Shown in pieces: positions 25,531-29,592 of a stretch of 35,000 nt of DNA. The DNA comes from Symbiodinium natans (Eukaryota; Sar; Dinophyceae; Suessiales; Symbiodiniaceae): contig CAJNDS010000051.1 of the NCBI GenBank assembly GCA_905221605.1, positions 24,580 through 59,579 on the forward strand, read 5' to 3'. The stretch's first letter is position 1. Every line of letters begins with the position of its first letter. The notes under the pieces are model-generated. The model was not told the origin of the DNA. It worked only from the letters and a program-made list of their open reading frames with translations, and did not search any database. The translations under genes were made by a program, and so were the position numbers.

Positions 25531-26382
25531 ACCCTAAACCCTAAACCCTAAGCCCTAAATCCCCAGGACACCTGGTGGCTGCCTTGCCTTCTGCCACAGG
25601 GGAGATGGAGGAGGCTGAACTCCGAAAGGAGGCACTCTTGGGGTTCTTTTTGGTACGTAGGGCCTATGGGGTTTAGGGTTTATAGGGTTTAGGGTTTAGG
25701 GTTTAGGGTTTAGGGTTTAGGGTTTAGGGTTTAGGGTTTAGGGTTTAGGGTTTAGGGTCTAGGGTGCTGGATCTTGATTTGGAATCGAAAGGGTCGAGAG
25801 ATGTTGAGAGTGAAGGGAATGGGATCTGGCTAGGACTTGATGCTTCTAACCCTACACCCTACACCCTACACCCTAAACCCTAAACCCAAGAGCCGCGTGT
25901 TGAGGATTTCGTGTGGTCCGAGCATGAGTTCAACGACGGCGAGAAGGAGAACCGCCGAGTGCTGCGGGAGTTCACCAAGGAGTTCAAGAGGATGGCAGAA
26001 GCCACCCCTGATGGCGATCTCTGGCTGAAAAGAAACAGAGGTCTTTTTTTTTTTGGGGGGGGGGGAGGAGGAAAGAGTCGGAGGTCACTTTCATCTTTTT
26101 GTTTTTTTTTGGGGGGGGGGCGGGGGGGGGGGGGGGGGGGGGGGGGGGCTGGTTGTTTTTTTTTTGGAGTTTAGTTCAGGATTTTAGGTTTAGAGCTTAG
26201 TTTAGGGGCTTGGGGCTTCGGGTTGAGAGTCTAGTCGGCCAATTAGCGCGAAGCCCTAACTGAGCTTACTACCCTGTTTTTTCAGAACCTACAGCCAATC
26301 CCTAACCCCACCCTACACCCTAGACCCTAAACCCCAAACCCCTAAACCCTGGCCAGAAAGGTTCGGGACCCAAAGCTCCTGA
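13080..26382 (+). CDS. Multi-exon secreted SPRY-like protein (hand-built 18-exon model)
   Basis: Exons joined: 13080-13150, 13258-13354, 15531-15651, 16055-16148, 16905-16966, 18557-18637, 19878-19976, 20951-21045, 21685-21781, 22386-22455, 23268-23355, 23772-23848, 23957-24037, 24350-24424, 25377-25435, 25567-25652, 25893-26040, 26357-26382. All junctions are in phase and the sum is 1527 nt, 508 codons plus stop. Exon 1 is a signal peptide, exon 2 is Ser/Thr-rich, and exons 6-9 make a SPRY-like domain whose core motif is created only by splicing across a telomeric intron. I do not recognise the N-terminal 115 or so residues or the C-terminal half. Nearly every intron starts with TTTAGGG repeats, ends with CCCTAAA repeats, or both. 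Phase agreement was partly used to choose sites, so single junctions may be wrong and the 3' half could belong to another gene. The SPRY continuity and the signal-peptide start are the firmest parts. Confidence 0.45.
13157..13241 (+). mobile_element. Dispersed repeat F4, copy b
   Basis: Same order as copy a (ACACTTTACACTTT, AAGTGTGCACTTTT, AACTCAGCAACTAAG). It begins 6 nt after the exon 1 donor of the SPRY-like gene, so it makes up that intron. Confidence 0.7.
13258..13354 (+). CDS. Exon 2: Ser/Thr-rich linker
   Basis: The exon reads SSTAVPSTTSPSATADSTTD..., a mucin-like composition suited to a secreted protein. The acceptor is CACAAG at 13257, and the donor is the first telomeric unit (TTGAGG|GTTTAGGG). 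Using the earlier AG at 13241 instead shifts frame and meets a stop, so I prefer 13258. Confidence 0.45.
13355..13409 (+). repeat. TTTAGGG array at the 5' end of intron 2
   Basis: Seven to eight units supplying the exon 2 donor. Confidence 0.9.
13523..13695 (-). repeat. CCCTAAA/CCCTAAG arrays
   Basis: Two blocks inside intron 2. 13696-13937 holds no confident gene. Confidence 0.8.
13938..14170 (+). mobile_element. 233-bp inverted-repeat element, copy 1
   Basis: Identical over 233 bp to 15138-15370. Ends are GTGGGTGGAGGAAATCTTGC and its inverse GCAAGATTTCCTCCATCCAC. A nested inner inverted repeat (CCCCCTTTTTAACATT and AATGTTAAAAGGGGG) is present. Confidence 0.85.
14212..14234 (+). repeat. 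Solo right end of the 233-bp element
   Basis: GGTGCAAGATTTCCTCCATC then CAC; an inverse solo end lies at 15074-15096. Confidence 0.75.
14473..14745 (+). mobile_element. Foldback element with 12-bp subrepeats
   Basis: 273 bp with ~78-bp terminal inverted repeats starting TAGCGTTGGCTG and ending CAACGCTA. The arms are built of CAGTCAACGTTA-like 12-mers (five per arm). TA at both tips may be a target duplication. The ~115-bp loop contains CAATTCCATGGCTTCC. Predicted frames across it are artefacts of the arms. Confidence 0.85.
15074..15096 (+). repeat. Solo left end of the 233-bp element
   Basis: GTGGATGGAGGAAATCTTGC then ACC, inverse of 14212-14234. With the two full copies this gives a mirror-like L..R, R', L', L..R order. 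Confidence 0.75.
15138..15370 (+). mobile_element. 233-bp inverted-repeat element, copy 2
   Basis: Exact second copy, 1200 bp downstream in the same orientation. Identity implies very recent duplication or gene conversion. Confidence 0.85.
15378..15483 (+). mobile_element. Degenerate F2-like element F2e
   Basis: TACTTGGTAAGTAGGGTGAT at the left and CTTCAAGTA at the right, with an inner GGGTGATAAGT/GAACCCCACTTA pairing. An older relative of F2. Confidence 0.5.
15531..15651 (+). CDS. Exon 3 of the SPRY-like gene
   Basis: The frame is open after ATGCCAG, reading KTKKPDASGIRLDNRQRALA then GLTVIIPSQYFIAPGTSL, to a GTAGCC donor. The mixed, non-repetitive composition is protein-like. No family is recognised. 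Confidence 0.5.
15660..16030 (-). repeat. CCCTAAA arrays flanking F2b
   Basis: Decayed CCCTGAA units 15663-15740; about 19 units at 15892-16030. Confidence 0.9.
15747..15883 (+). mobile_element. Inverted-repeat element F2b
   Basis: 137 bp. CTTGGAGGTCCGTGGTACTT pairs with the right end AAGTACGAACCTCCAAG, and inner AATTATACCTGTACTTATAA pairs with AGTGCAGTTATAATT. It sits between two CCCTAAA arrays, wholly intronic. Confidence 0.8.
16055..16148 (+). CDS. Exon 4 of the SPRY-like gene
   Basis: The acceptor CTCTTCTATCTGCCAG follows a long CCCTAAA array; the donor is TTTAGG|GTTTAGGG. The exon encodes APSFVPNSHFTVSGQSATKY. This is one of the clearest C-array/exon/G-array cases. Confidence 0.55.
16149..16212 (+). 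repeat. TTTAGGG array
   Basis: Supplies the exon 4 donor; the last units shift to TTGAGGG. Confidence 0.9.
16545..16645 (+). repeat. (TA)n microsatellite
   Basis: Long TA runs with TATG interruptions, ending in T11. Inside intron 4. The island to its right (16650-16810) is weakly open and not called. Confidence 0.9.
16825..16884 (-). repeat. CCCTAAA array
   Basis: Precedes exon 5 of the SPRY-like gene. Confidence 0.9.
16905..16966 (+). CDS. Exon 5 of the SPRY-like gene
   Basis: The exon starts after GAAGCCAG behind a CCCTAAA array and ends at a GTAAAT donor. It encodes CQVVTAKKDLSEPVILSLTA. Phases 2/1 on the left and 1/2 on the right match its neighbours. Confidence 0.5.
17000..17260 (+). 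repeat. TTTAGGG patches
   Basis: 17003-17040 and 17168-17260, with unique sequence between and no exon seen. Confidence 0.75.
17406..17474 (+). CDS. Possible exon or intronic open frame
   Basis: After TTCTTAAG the frame reads ANEGNVTDEVRELHKRVICL before running into CCCTAAA repeats. It would fit the phase of exons 5 and 6 of the SPRY-like gene if it ended at an internal GT, but it lacks the usual downstream G-array. Confidence 0.25.
17566..17655 (+). mobile_element. Dispersed repeat F3, copy e
   Basis: A T10/G12 homopolymer, then GGTTCCCTCATTAAAGTAACC and CAAAAAGGGTGCCCTGATTA. Same order as F3a and F3d. Confidence 0.5.
17720..18552 (-). repeat. Long C-type stretch, decayed to clean
   Basis: Decayed CCCNAAA units from 17750; CCCTAAA/CCCCAAA 18099-18182; 18298-18552 with blocks of the 8-mer CCCCTAAA and of CCCTAAA. 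Repeat regularity rises towards exon 6. Confidence 0.85.
18557..18637 (+). CDS. Exon 6: SPRY-like domain, first part
   Basis: The exon encodes LDSVSDSQSPGVSVALGVLF...AIWG, resembling the early SPRY strands (xVGVA...WG). It lies exactly between the end of a 250-bp CCCTAAA-type array (acceptor AACGAG) and a TTTAGGG array supplying the donor. Confidence 0.55.
18638..18810 (+). repeat. TTTAGGG array
   Basis: Contains a duplicated GCTTCTTGGGTTTAGGGTTTCT interruption (18652 and 18740), i.e. a higher-order repeat. Confidence 0.9.
19005..19500. other. Intron 6 interior, no confident gene
   Basis: Partly inverted GTTGCGTAACTCAG/CTCAACATCG-like ends near 19040 and 19210, a C-array 19220-19345, and a weak open island 19385-19440 (HAAKAHAVGNLRQLGGA) not in phase with neighbours. 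Confidence 0.35.
19499..19566 (+). repeat. TTTAGGG array
   Basis: Ends with two 6-mer TTAGGG units. Confidence 0.85.
19735..19870 (-). repeat. CCCTAAA to CCCTCAA array
   Basis: Five tandem CCCTCAA units (19790-19827) next to the exon 7 acceptor. Confidence 0.9.
19878..19976 (+). CDS. Exon 7: SPRY-like domain, middle
   Basis: The exon encodes YHWSVRYGHGDGLAYLGNKW then GTEPRLISGVRQG. The acceptor CCCCTGCCAG follows a CCCTCAA/CCCTAAA array; the donor is AGG|GTTGAGGGTTTAGGG. The ending GVRQG recalls the reverse-transcriptase box, but the flanking strands and the next exon fit SPRY better. Confidence 0.55.
19977..20163 (+). repeat. TTTAGGG array
   Basis: About 20 units supplying the exon 7 donor. 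Confidence 0.95.
20201..20389 (+). mobile_element. Inverted-repeat element with CCCTAAA cargo
   Basis: Arms of ~33 bp (AGCTTGGGATGCTCCCCCTT inverse to 20370-20389). Inside are a poly-C run, a poly-G run and a CCCTAAA array. It lies in the exon 7-8 intron of the SPRY-like gene. Confidence 0.8.
20390..20940. repeat. C- then G-type telomeric stretch
   Basis: Decayed CCCTAAA/CCCTGAA to 20616, unique spacer, then TTTAGGG 20807-20938 directly before exon 8. Confidence 0.8.
20951..21045 (+). CDS. Exon 8: SPRY-like domain core
   Basis: The exon encodes FGPRLVSGDTVTMLADIDAQ then TVAYA. FG-x(4)-GD-x-V-x-x-x-x-D-I/L-D is the hallmark SPRY run. I end it at GCG|GTGACC because the next exon then continues as VNGV. 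A longer version to 21078 remains open but breaks the motif. Confidence 0.6.
21080..21196 (-). repeat. CCCTAAA/CCCTAAG array
   Basis: Contains a repeated CCCTAAGCCCTAAAA motif. Confidence 0.9.
21379..21480 (+). mobile_element. Poly-C/poly-G inverted repeat
   Basis: CTACCCCC...CCTAGGTTTCCCCCC pairs with GGGGGGAACCTAGGGGGGTAG around an AATTA-rich loop. A telomeric patch and a second poly-C run (21303) lie to the left. Confidence 0.65.
21560..21659 (+). repeat. TTTAGGG/TTGAGGG array
   Basis: Precedes exon 9. Confidence 0.9.
21685..21781 (+). CDS. Exon 9: SPRY-like domain, last part
   Basis: The exon begins GTG AAT GGC after CCCTCCAG and encodes VNGVCHGALAFSSSRVSLAA. Joined to exon 8 it restores DIDAQTVAYAVNGVCHGALA, the classic T-x-x-(Y/F)-x-x-NG-x-x-x-G-x-AF stretch of SPRY. 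The donor is GAGG|GTTTAGGG. Confidence 0.6.
21782..22385. repeat. Telomeric intron 9
   Basis: TTTAGGG 21782-21877 (13 units), spacer, CCCTAAA/CCCTAGA/CCCTGAA 21975-22062, spacer without clear exon, decayed C-units to 22370. Confidence 0.85.
22386..22455 (+). CDS. Exon 10 candidate
   Basis: The exon lies between an AGTTCAG acceptor and a GTGTCG donor and reads LYRTPPSKTCQLASSKHQLY. All three plus frames and one minus frame are open here, so the frame rests on phase only. Confidence 0.3.
22486..23267. repeat. Intron 10 with mixed arrays
   Basis: CCCTAAA 22486-22535, F1d, a G-rich stretch 22830-23065, decayed and CCCCAAA units 23163-23258. No exon called. Confidence 0.7.
22649..22720 (+). mobile_element. 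Dispersed repeat F1, copy d (3'-truncated)
   Basis: Matches the first ~72 bp of F1, then diverges after AAGGCAGCC. Confidence 0.7.
23268..23355 (+). CDS. Exon 11 candidate
   Basis: The exon reads HDVSRSLGPRAFWRLLGAMQ then LKLAFGATR. The acceptor TCTGCAAG follows a CCCCAAA array; the donor is ACTAGG|GTTTAGGG. This is a clean C-array/exon/G-array island. Confidence 0.5.
23386..23450 (+). mobile_element. F2 left end, solo
   Basis: TTACTTGGACATTCATGGTG then CAGTTGTAACTGTACTTCTAA, matching only the left half of F2. No right end found nearby. Confidence 0.5.
23539..23688 (+). repeat. TTTAGGGG 8-mer array then TTTAGGG
   Basis: About nine 8-mers, two TTTGGGGG, then six 7-mers. Confidence 0.95.
23772..23848 (+). 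CDS. Exon 12 candidate
   Basis: In the phase-matching frame it reads ASARWQSCITSSVEMSLVCD. A second open frame (ECALAKLHNLECGDELGLRL) looks at least as protein-like and would need a different neighbour. The donor is AACTG|GTTTAGGG; the acceptor is GTCGACAG, with an alternative at 23756. Confidence 0.4.
23849..23930 (+). repeat. TTTAGGG array
   Basis: Supplies the exon 12 donor. Confidence 0.9.
23957..24037 (+). CDS. Exon 13 candidate
   Basis: A good pyrimidine-rich acceptor (GTGCTTTTCTTACTAG) precedes SKSGVRSNKYLYSPLKSTNV. The donor GTATTTACC follows. The exon is less GC-rich than most others. Confidence 0.45.
24167..24341 (+). mobile_element. Inverted-repeat element with CCCTAAA cargo
   Basis: Arms of 32 bp (GACTCCAATACCCCTTATTT at 24173 inverse to 24316-24335; both contain GGAATATTCC), extended by CCCAG/CTGGG. 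The interior is CCCTAAA/CCCCAAA repeats. It lies just before the exon 14 acceptor. Confidence 0.85.
24350..24424 (+). CDS. Exon 14 candidate
   Basis: It starts after GGTTCTTCAG, just outside the inverted-repeat element at 24167-24341, and ends GAAGG|GTTCAGGG. It reads HVGQQSRQSRAFNKKCLAGL. Phase 2/1 joins it to exon 13. Confidence 0.45.
24425..25376. other. Intron 14: arrays around an AT-rich unique core
   Basis: TTCAGGG/TTTAGGG 24425-24486; unique AT-richer core 24560-25235 with a (TATG)/(CGTA) microsatellite 24905-24985 and no called exon; CCCTAAA/CCCTAGA/CCCAAAA 25240-25365. Confidence 0.6.
25377..25435 (+). CDS. Exon 15 candidate (strand and frame uncertain)
   Basis: This GC-rich island is open in several frames on both strands. 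The phase-compatible plus reading (SNTFTPGRSFPGSCSSRGG) ends at GTGGGC. The alternatives LQHLHSWEVLPRQLLLEGRP (plus) and LEEQLPGKDLPGVKVLELEG (minus) look equally or more protein-like. Confidence 0.3.
25464..25560 (-). repeat. CCCTCAA array then CCCTAAA
   Basis: Ten consecutive CCCTCAA units followed by CCCTAAA and CCCTAAG. Confidence 0.95.
25567..25652 (+). CDS. Exon 16 candidate
   Basis: It reads HLVAALPSATGEMEEAELRK then EALLGFFL and ends at a strong GTACGT donor. A stronger acceptor in the same phase (CCTTCTGCCACAG, 25599) may shorten the exon. Confidence 0.5.
25666..25766 (+). repeat. TTTAGGG array
   Basis: About 13 units between exons 16 and 17. Confidence 0.95.
25893..26040 (+). CDS. 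Exon 17: acidic/basic helical exon
   Basis: It reads PRVEDFVWSEHEFNDGEKEN, then RRVLREFTKEFKRMAEATPD, then GDLWLKRNR. At 148 nt it is among the longest and most convincingly coding islands. The acceptor AACCCAAGAG follows a CCCTAAA array, and the donor GTCTTTTTTTTTT opens into T/G homopolymers. No family is recognised. Confidence 0.6.
26043..26170 (+). repeat. T/G homopolymer cluster
   Basis: T10G11, then T9G10CG28-type, then T9, within intron 17. A frame across it reads poly-Gly and is an artefact. Confidence 0.9.
26357..26382 (+). CDS. Terminal exon candidate
   Basis: After GGCCAG the phase-matching frame reads RFGTQSS and stops at TGA (26380). Another frame of the same island (KVRDPKLLTAALDLALACVK...) runs to a stop at about 26433 and looks more protein-like, so the gene's true end is unresolved. 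Confidence 0.25.
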
Positions 26383-26510
26383 CCGCTGCTCTTGACCTTG
26401 CCTTGGCCTGCGTCAAGTGCTACGCGCCTGGCCTTTGAGCATGGGGTTTGGGCAGCTGATGGTTTAGGGTTTAGGGTACCGGGTTCAGGGTTTGGGGCGA
26501 CTGAAGGTCT

Positions 26511-26603
26511 TACTTGGAGGTTCATGGGTAGTTGTAAGTAGGGTTATAAGTTGGAGACCTCTAGTCATCGCCTGATTTAAACCTACCCATGAACCTCCAA
26601 GTA
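26511..26603 (+). mobile_element. Inverted-repeat introner F2c
   Basis: 93 bp. TACTTGGAGGTTCATGGGTA and its inverse TACCCATGAACCTCCAAGTA are near-perfect 20-bp ends with TA at both tips. GGAG|GTTCAT and CTCCAAG| give intron ends. Confidence 0.8.
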
Positions 26604-26689
26604 TGGATTCGGGCTTCAATGCTTTGGGGTGCAAGGTTTGCTGAGGGTTTGCGGTTAACGTCTAGGTTGTGCTTGCTTAGGGTCTGCCA

Positions 26690-26711
26690 GGGGGGGGGGG
26701 GGGGGGGGGGG
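26690..26711 (+). repeat. Poly-G tract
   Basis: About 21 G interrupting a weakly open frame (WIRASMLWGARFAEGLRLTS, 26606-26690) not called as an exon. Confidence 0.9.
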
Positions 26712-26988
26712 CGAGGCTTTAAGGTGGTCGAGGCTTCATGGTTGGCAGGTTTAGAGGGTAAAAAGGGCGTAACACAGGGCCCATAGTATCCAACCCCGCC
26801 TTAGTGCGAGTATTTGCAACAGTTCTCTTTGCACTGGCATCATGAAGGAAACTTCGAGTGCCTGAAGCAGAAAGGCGGGAGCTTCCTGCAAACTAAAGAA
26901 CAACAAAGCGCCCGCCCTAAGTTTACATGTCAATGCACGCTGGCTTGCGCAGCAGAATTCGCAGGGCAGCAATGGCCCCGCCAGGCCC

Positions 26989-27245
26989 TAAACCCCTAAA
27001 CCCCTAAACCCCTAAACCCCTAAACCCCTAAACCCCTAAACCCCTAAACCCCTAAACCCCTAAACCCCTAAACCCCTAAACCTAAACCCCTAAACCCCTA
27101 AACCCCTAAACCCCTAAACCCCTAAACCCCTAAACCCCTAAACCCCTAAACCCCTAAACCCCTAAACCCCTAAACCCTGAACCCTGAACCCTGAACCCTG
27201 AACCCTAAACCCTAAACCCTAAACCCTAAACCCTAAACCCTAAAC
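26989..27245 (-). repeat. Long CCCCTAAA 8-mer array then CCCTGAA, CCCTAAA
   Basis: About 23 8-mers (26989-27176) with one 7-nt slip at 27081, then four CCCTGAA and seven CCCTAAA. Confidence 0.95.
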
Positions 27246-27248
27246 GTA

Positions 27249-27345
27249 GTCTCCATTGTAGTTGCTTTTTTGGTGTAACCAAGTTCATATTAAAGGATCC
27301 TAACCATAAAGTTGGTCAGCCGAATAAAGGAACTACAATGGAGAC
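27249..27345 (+). mobile_element. Short inverted-repeat element
   Basis: Perfect 15-bp arms GTCTCCATTGTAGTT and AACTACAATGGAGAC around 67 bp, abutting the end of a long CCCTAAA array. Confidence 0.7.
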
Positions 27346-27459
27346 GACAGGTAGGGTTACTGTATACATGAAGGCTTCTGGGCCAATTTGAGCCGTAGGG
27401 TCCTGAATCAGCAAAGGATCTTTCGCTGCACCCGGCACTAACCCGTATCCCAAACCGCA

Positions 27460-27570
27460 GGGGTTTAGGGGTCAGGGGTTTAGGGTTTGGGGTTTAGGGT
27501 TTGGGGTTTAGGGTTTAGGGGTTTAGGGTTTAGGGGGTTTAGGGTTTACGGGGTTTAGGGTTTTCGGGGT
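27460..27570 (+). repeat. TTTAGGG/TTTGGGG/TTTAGGGG array
   Basis: Mixed 7- and 8-mers before the exon at 27598. Confidence 0.85.
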
Positions 27571-27597
27571 TCTATACAGAATGGTGACGACGGGCAG

Positions 27598-27659
27598 GTA
27601 ATGGGTTCTGCGCCCCGTTCAGTGGAGACATGTTGGCGGCTTATGGCAAGTACTTGAAG
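27598..27659 (+). CDS. Exon candidate before F2d introner
   Basis: It reads NGFCAPFSGDMLAAYGKYLK from ACGGGCAG to a GTTCATGG donor inside the F2d inverted repeat. Confidence 0.45.
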
Positions 27660-27805
27660 GTTCATGGGACTTAATAAGCACTTATAACTGTACTTATAAC
27701 CCTACTTATAATTGGGATAACCCCTATAAGGCCCTTTAGGGATATTATAAGTAGGGTTCTAAGTGCAGTTATAATTGGTTAATAAGTCCCATGAACCCTC
27801 AAGTA
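27651..27805 (+). mobile_element. Inverted-repeat introner F2d
   Basis: 155 bp. Long inverted repeats (TACTTGAAGGTTCATGGGAC against GTCCCATGAACCCTCAAGTA) continue inward for about 60 bp. It interrupts a coding island at 27659/27807. Confidence 0.8.
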
Positions 27806-27806
27806 G

Positions 27807-27862
27807 GGTGCTCGAAGTCAGAATTCCTGTGCTGCGTCTATATGGGACGGGGGACTTGGGAG
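27807..27862 (+). CDS. Exon candidate after F2d introner
   Basis: In phase with 27598-27659 if the acceptor is CAAGTAG; it reads GARSQNSCAASIWDGGLG to a GTCACTG donor. A second open frame (LEVRIPVLRLYGTGDLGGHC) runs to 27978. Confidence 0.35.
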
Positions 27863-28067
27863 GTCACTGTATTTGCCCTGGGTGGGCTAGCTGCCTCCGC
27901 CGTGTGCAGTGCTCCTCAGCTACTCGTCGTTTAGTACATCCAAATATACCTGGGCCCCCAAACGTATGTAGTATGTAGAATCATAGCACTTTATTGGTTT
28001 TTGGGCGATTATTTACCTACTTTTGGGGGGTTTAGGGGTAGTTCCATGCATATCAAGTGCTTACGCC

Positions 28068-29261
28068 ATGGTGCGCTTGGTGGGCTTCCTTTTGATCGTC
28101 CTTGCAGCCGGGATCCGATCCAAAAGCGATACACCCGGGTCGTGGGAAGAGCACCCCGCGAGCTCGGCGGAGGAGCTTCAGGGGCTCCTGAGAACAGTGC
28201 TGGTGGAGAGCAGCAGAGCGGAGGCCACCAGGGAAGAGCCCGGCGATGCGGAGGCGCAAGAGCGGACGCTCAGAGAGCGGATTGCCAGCGTCAGAGAGGA
28301 CTGGCAGAGCGGCAGCGCCGGCGCTTGCCATCAGCAGCTGGGGCAGTTGATGTACAACCTCGCGCATGCGTGCGAATCCTGGCATCCGAAAGCCGACTGG
28401 CTTCTCGACTACTACGACCCCGTCCTCCCGGACAAGACCTGTGCCGAGAGCGTCAGCGACATTTTTGCTTTGGGAAACGAATTGGTGGAAACCCTTCGTG
28501 TCTCCAGAGATGCTGTCGCCTCCTTCGATGTGGACGACAAGACGCTCCGTCGATATCAAGCACTCTCCTTCCTGAGGAGCTGGCTGGTGAAGCTGACCGA
28601 GACTGCCGATCATGCGCTGCTTTGGGCTGGCTTCTGGGACGGTGACCCCGAGAACCGCACGACGCAAGCAGCGCTCTCCAACTTTGCCAAGGCAACCGAG
28701 CACGCCACTGTGCACCCCAACAGCTTCCTGGGCCAAGTCATCGAGGCGAGCGAGAGCCTCGACGCCTGCTACGAGGATGCCCAGACCAGTGCACTCGCAG
28801 GGAACATGTGGTCAATCGCAAGCATGAGCTTCGTGCTCGGGATGCGCGAGCGGGCGCAAGGAACCGTCGTCGCACTGGTCAACAAGCAGATCACGGGTGA
28901 GCGGAACTTGTCGCAGTCCGTGCTGTCCACACATGAAATCCCAACAGTGGGGCTCGCAGCCTGGGGGGTCGGGTTCTGGTCTCCGAAAGTGCTGGTGGTG
29001 GACCTCATGGGCACATGCGACAAGACGAGCCCAGCGCTGCAGAAGCGGCTTCTCGCCCGCCTGCCCGCTTGGGCCAAGTCCCTGACGAACTGGAGCCCGG
29101 ACGCCTTCGCCACGAGGTCGCGGCTCCGCTGGCAGTGCATCGACTGCTCCGGGGCTTGCAGCCTGGACAAGGCCCTGGCAGGGCACGTGGAGGCGTTGGT
29201 GAAGGCCTTCTCAAGAAGATCTCGTCTGATCTGTGTGCTTCGCGCTTGTCTTGTATGTTGA
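28068..29261 (+). CDS. Secreted ADP-ribosyl cyclase/CD38-like protein (397 aa)
   Basis: This is a long uninterrupted frame, unlike the fragmented exons to its left. I start at the ATG at 28068 (GCCATGG context); the 15 in-frame codons upstream add no signal-like sequence. Residues 1-18 form a signal peptide (MVRLVGFLLIVLAAG). The family match is by motif and spacing. Trp186 lies in LLWAGFWDG, Trp248 in NMWSIAS and the candidate catalytic Glu290 in STHEIP. The Trp-Trp gap is 62 and the Trp-Glu gap 42, against 64 and 37 in human CD38 (W125, W189, E226) and 63 and 39 in Aplysia cyclase. CAESVSDIF (Cys125) resembles the family's Cys-x-x-hydrophobic-x-D-F helix. Eight further Cys and three N-glycosylation sequons (N196, N280, N341) suit a secreted, disulfide-bonded protein. 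The family's TLEDT element is not evident. If active, it would convert NAD to cyclic ADP-ribose/ADP-ribose in a secretory or extracellular compartment. The last ~20 residues (from KAFSRRSR) look unlike the rest; an acidic frame in another phase at 29270-29405 could be a true 3' exon after a small intron. Confidence 0.6.
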   Translation: MVRLVGFLLIVLAAGIRSKSDTPGSWEEHPASSAEELQGLLRTVLVESSRAEATREEPGDAEAQERTLRERIASVREDWQSGSAGACHQQLGQLMYNLAHACESWHPKADWLLDYYDPVLPDKTCAESVSDIFALGNELVETLRVSRDAVASFDVDDKTLRRYQALSFLRSWLVKLTETADHALLWAGFWDGDPENRTTQAALSNFAKATEHATVHPNSFLGQVIEASESLDACYEDAQTSALAGNMWSIASMSFVLGMRERAQGTVVALVNKQITGERNLSQSVLSTHEIPTVGLAAWGVGFWSPKVLVVDLMGTCDKTSPALQKRLLARLPAWAKSLTNWSPDAFATRSRLRWQCIDCSGACSLDKALAGHVEALVKAFSRRSRLICVLRACLVC

Positions 29262-29515
29262 CTCAAAAGTCTCCCGACCCGGAGGCCAAGGAGGAGCAAG
29301 ACCGGAAGGACCAGGAGTTCCGCCAGGCCCGCACCTTACCATCCAGCCTCGCGGCTGTGCGGATTGGAAGCGACCTGTTGTTTTCAAGACAGAGTCATAT
29401 TAAACTATGAAATACGCGGATGCCTGCGCGTGTATACAATACATACCTATACCTATGTATACATACATACCCATACCTATCCACCTACCTACCTACCTGC
29501 ATACCTACGTACGTA

Positions 29516-29592
29516 CATGCATACATACATACATACATACATACATACATACATACATACATACATACATACATACATACATACATACATAC
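29516..29592 (+). repeat. (CATA)n microsatellite
   Basis: About 19 units, with decayed units across 29440-29780. Reading frames through it are Tyr/Ile/His artefacts. 29780-30270 shows no gene. Confidence 0.95.

Noticed and set aside
26911-27248. CRISPR-like array
   Set aside because: Repeats are contiguous 7-8-mers without spacers; the sequence is eukaryotic telomere-type.
1-27570. A true chromosome end or subtelomere with terminal telomere
   Set aside because: Arrays are short, flip orientation dozens of times, are interrupted by unique sequence and continue on both sides. Neither window end is a terminal array.
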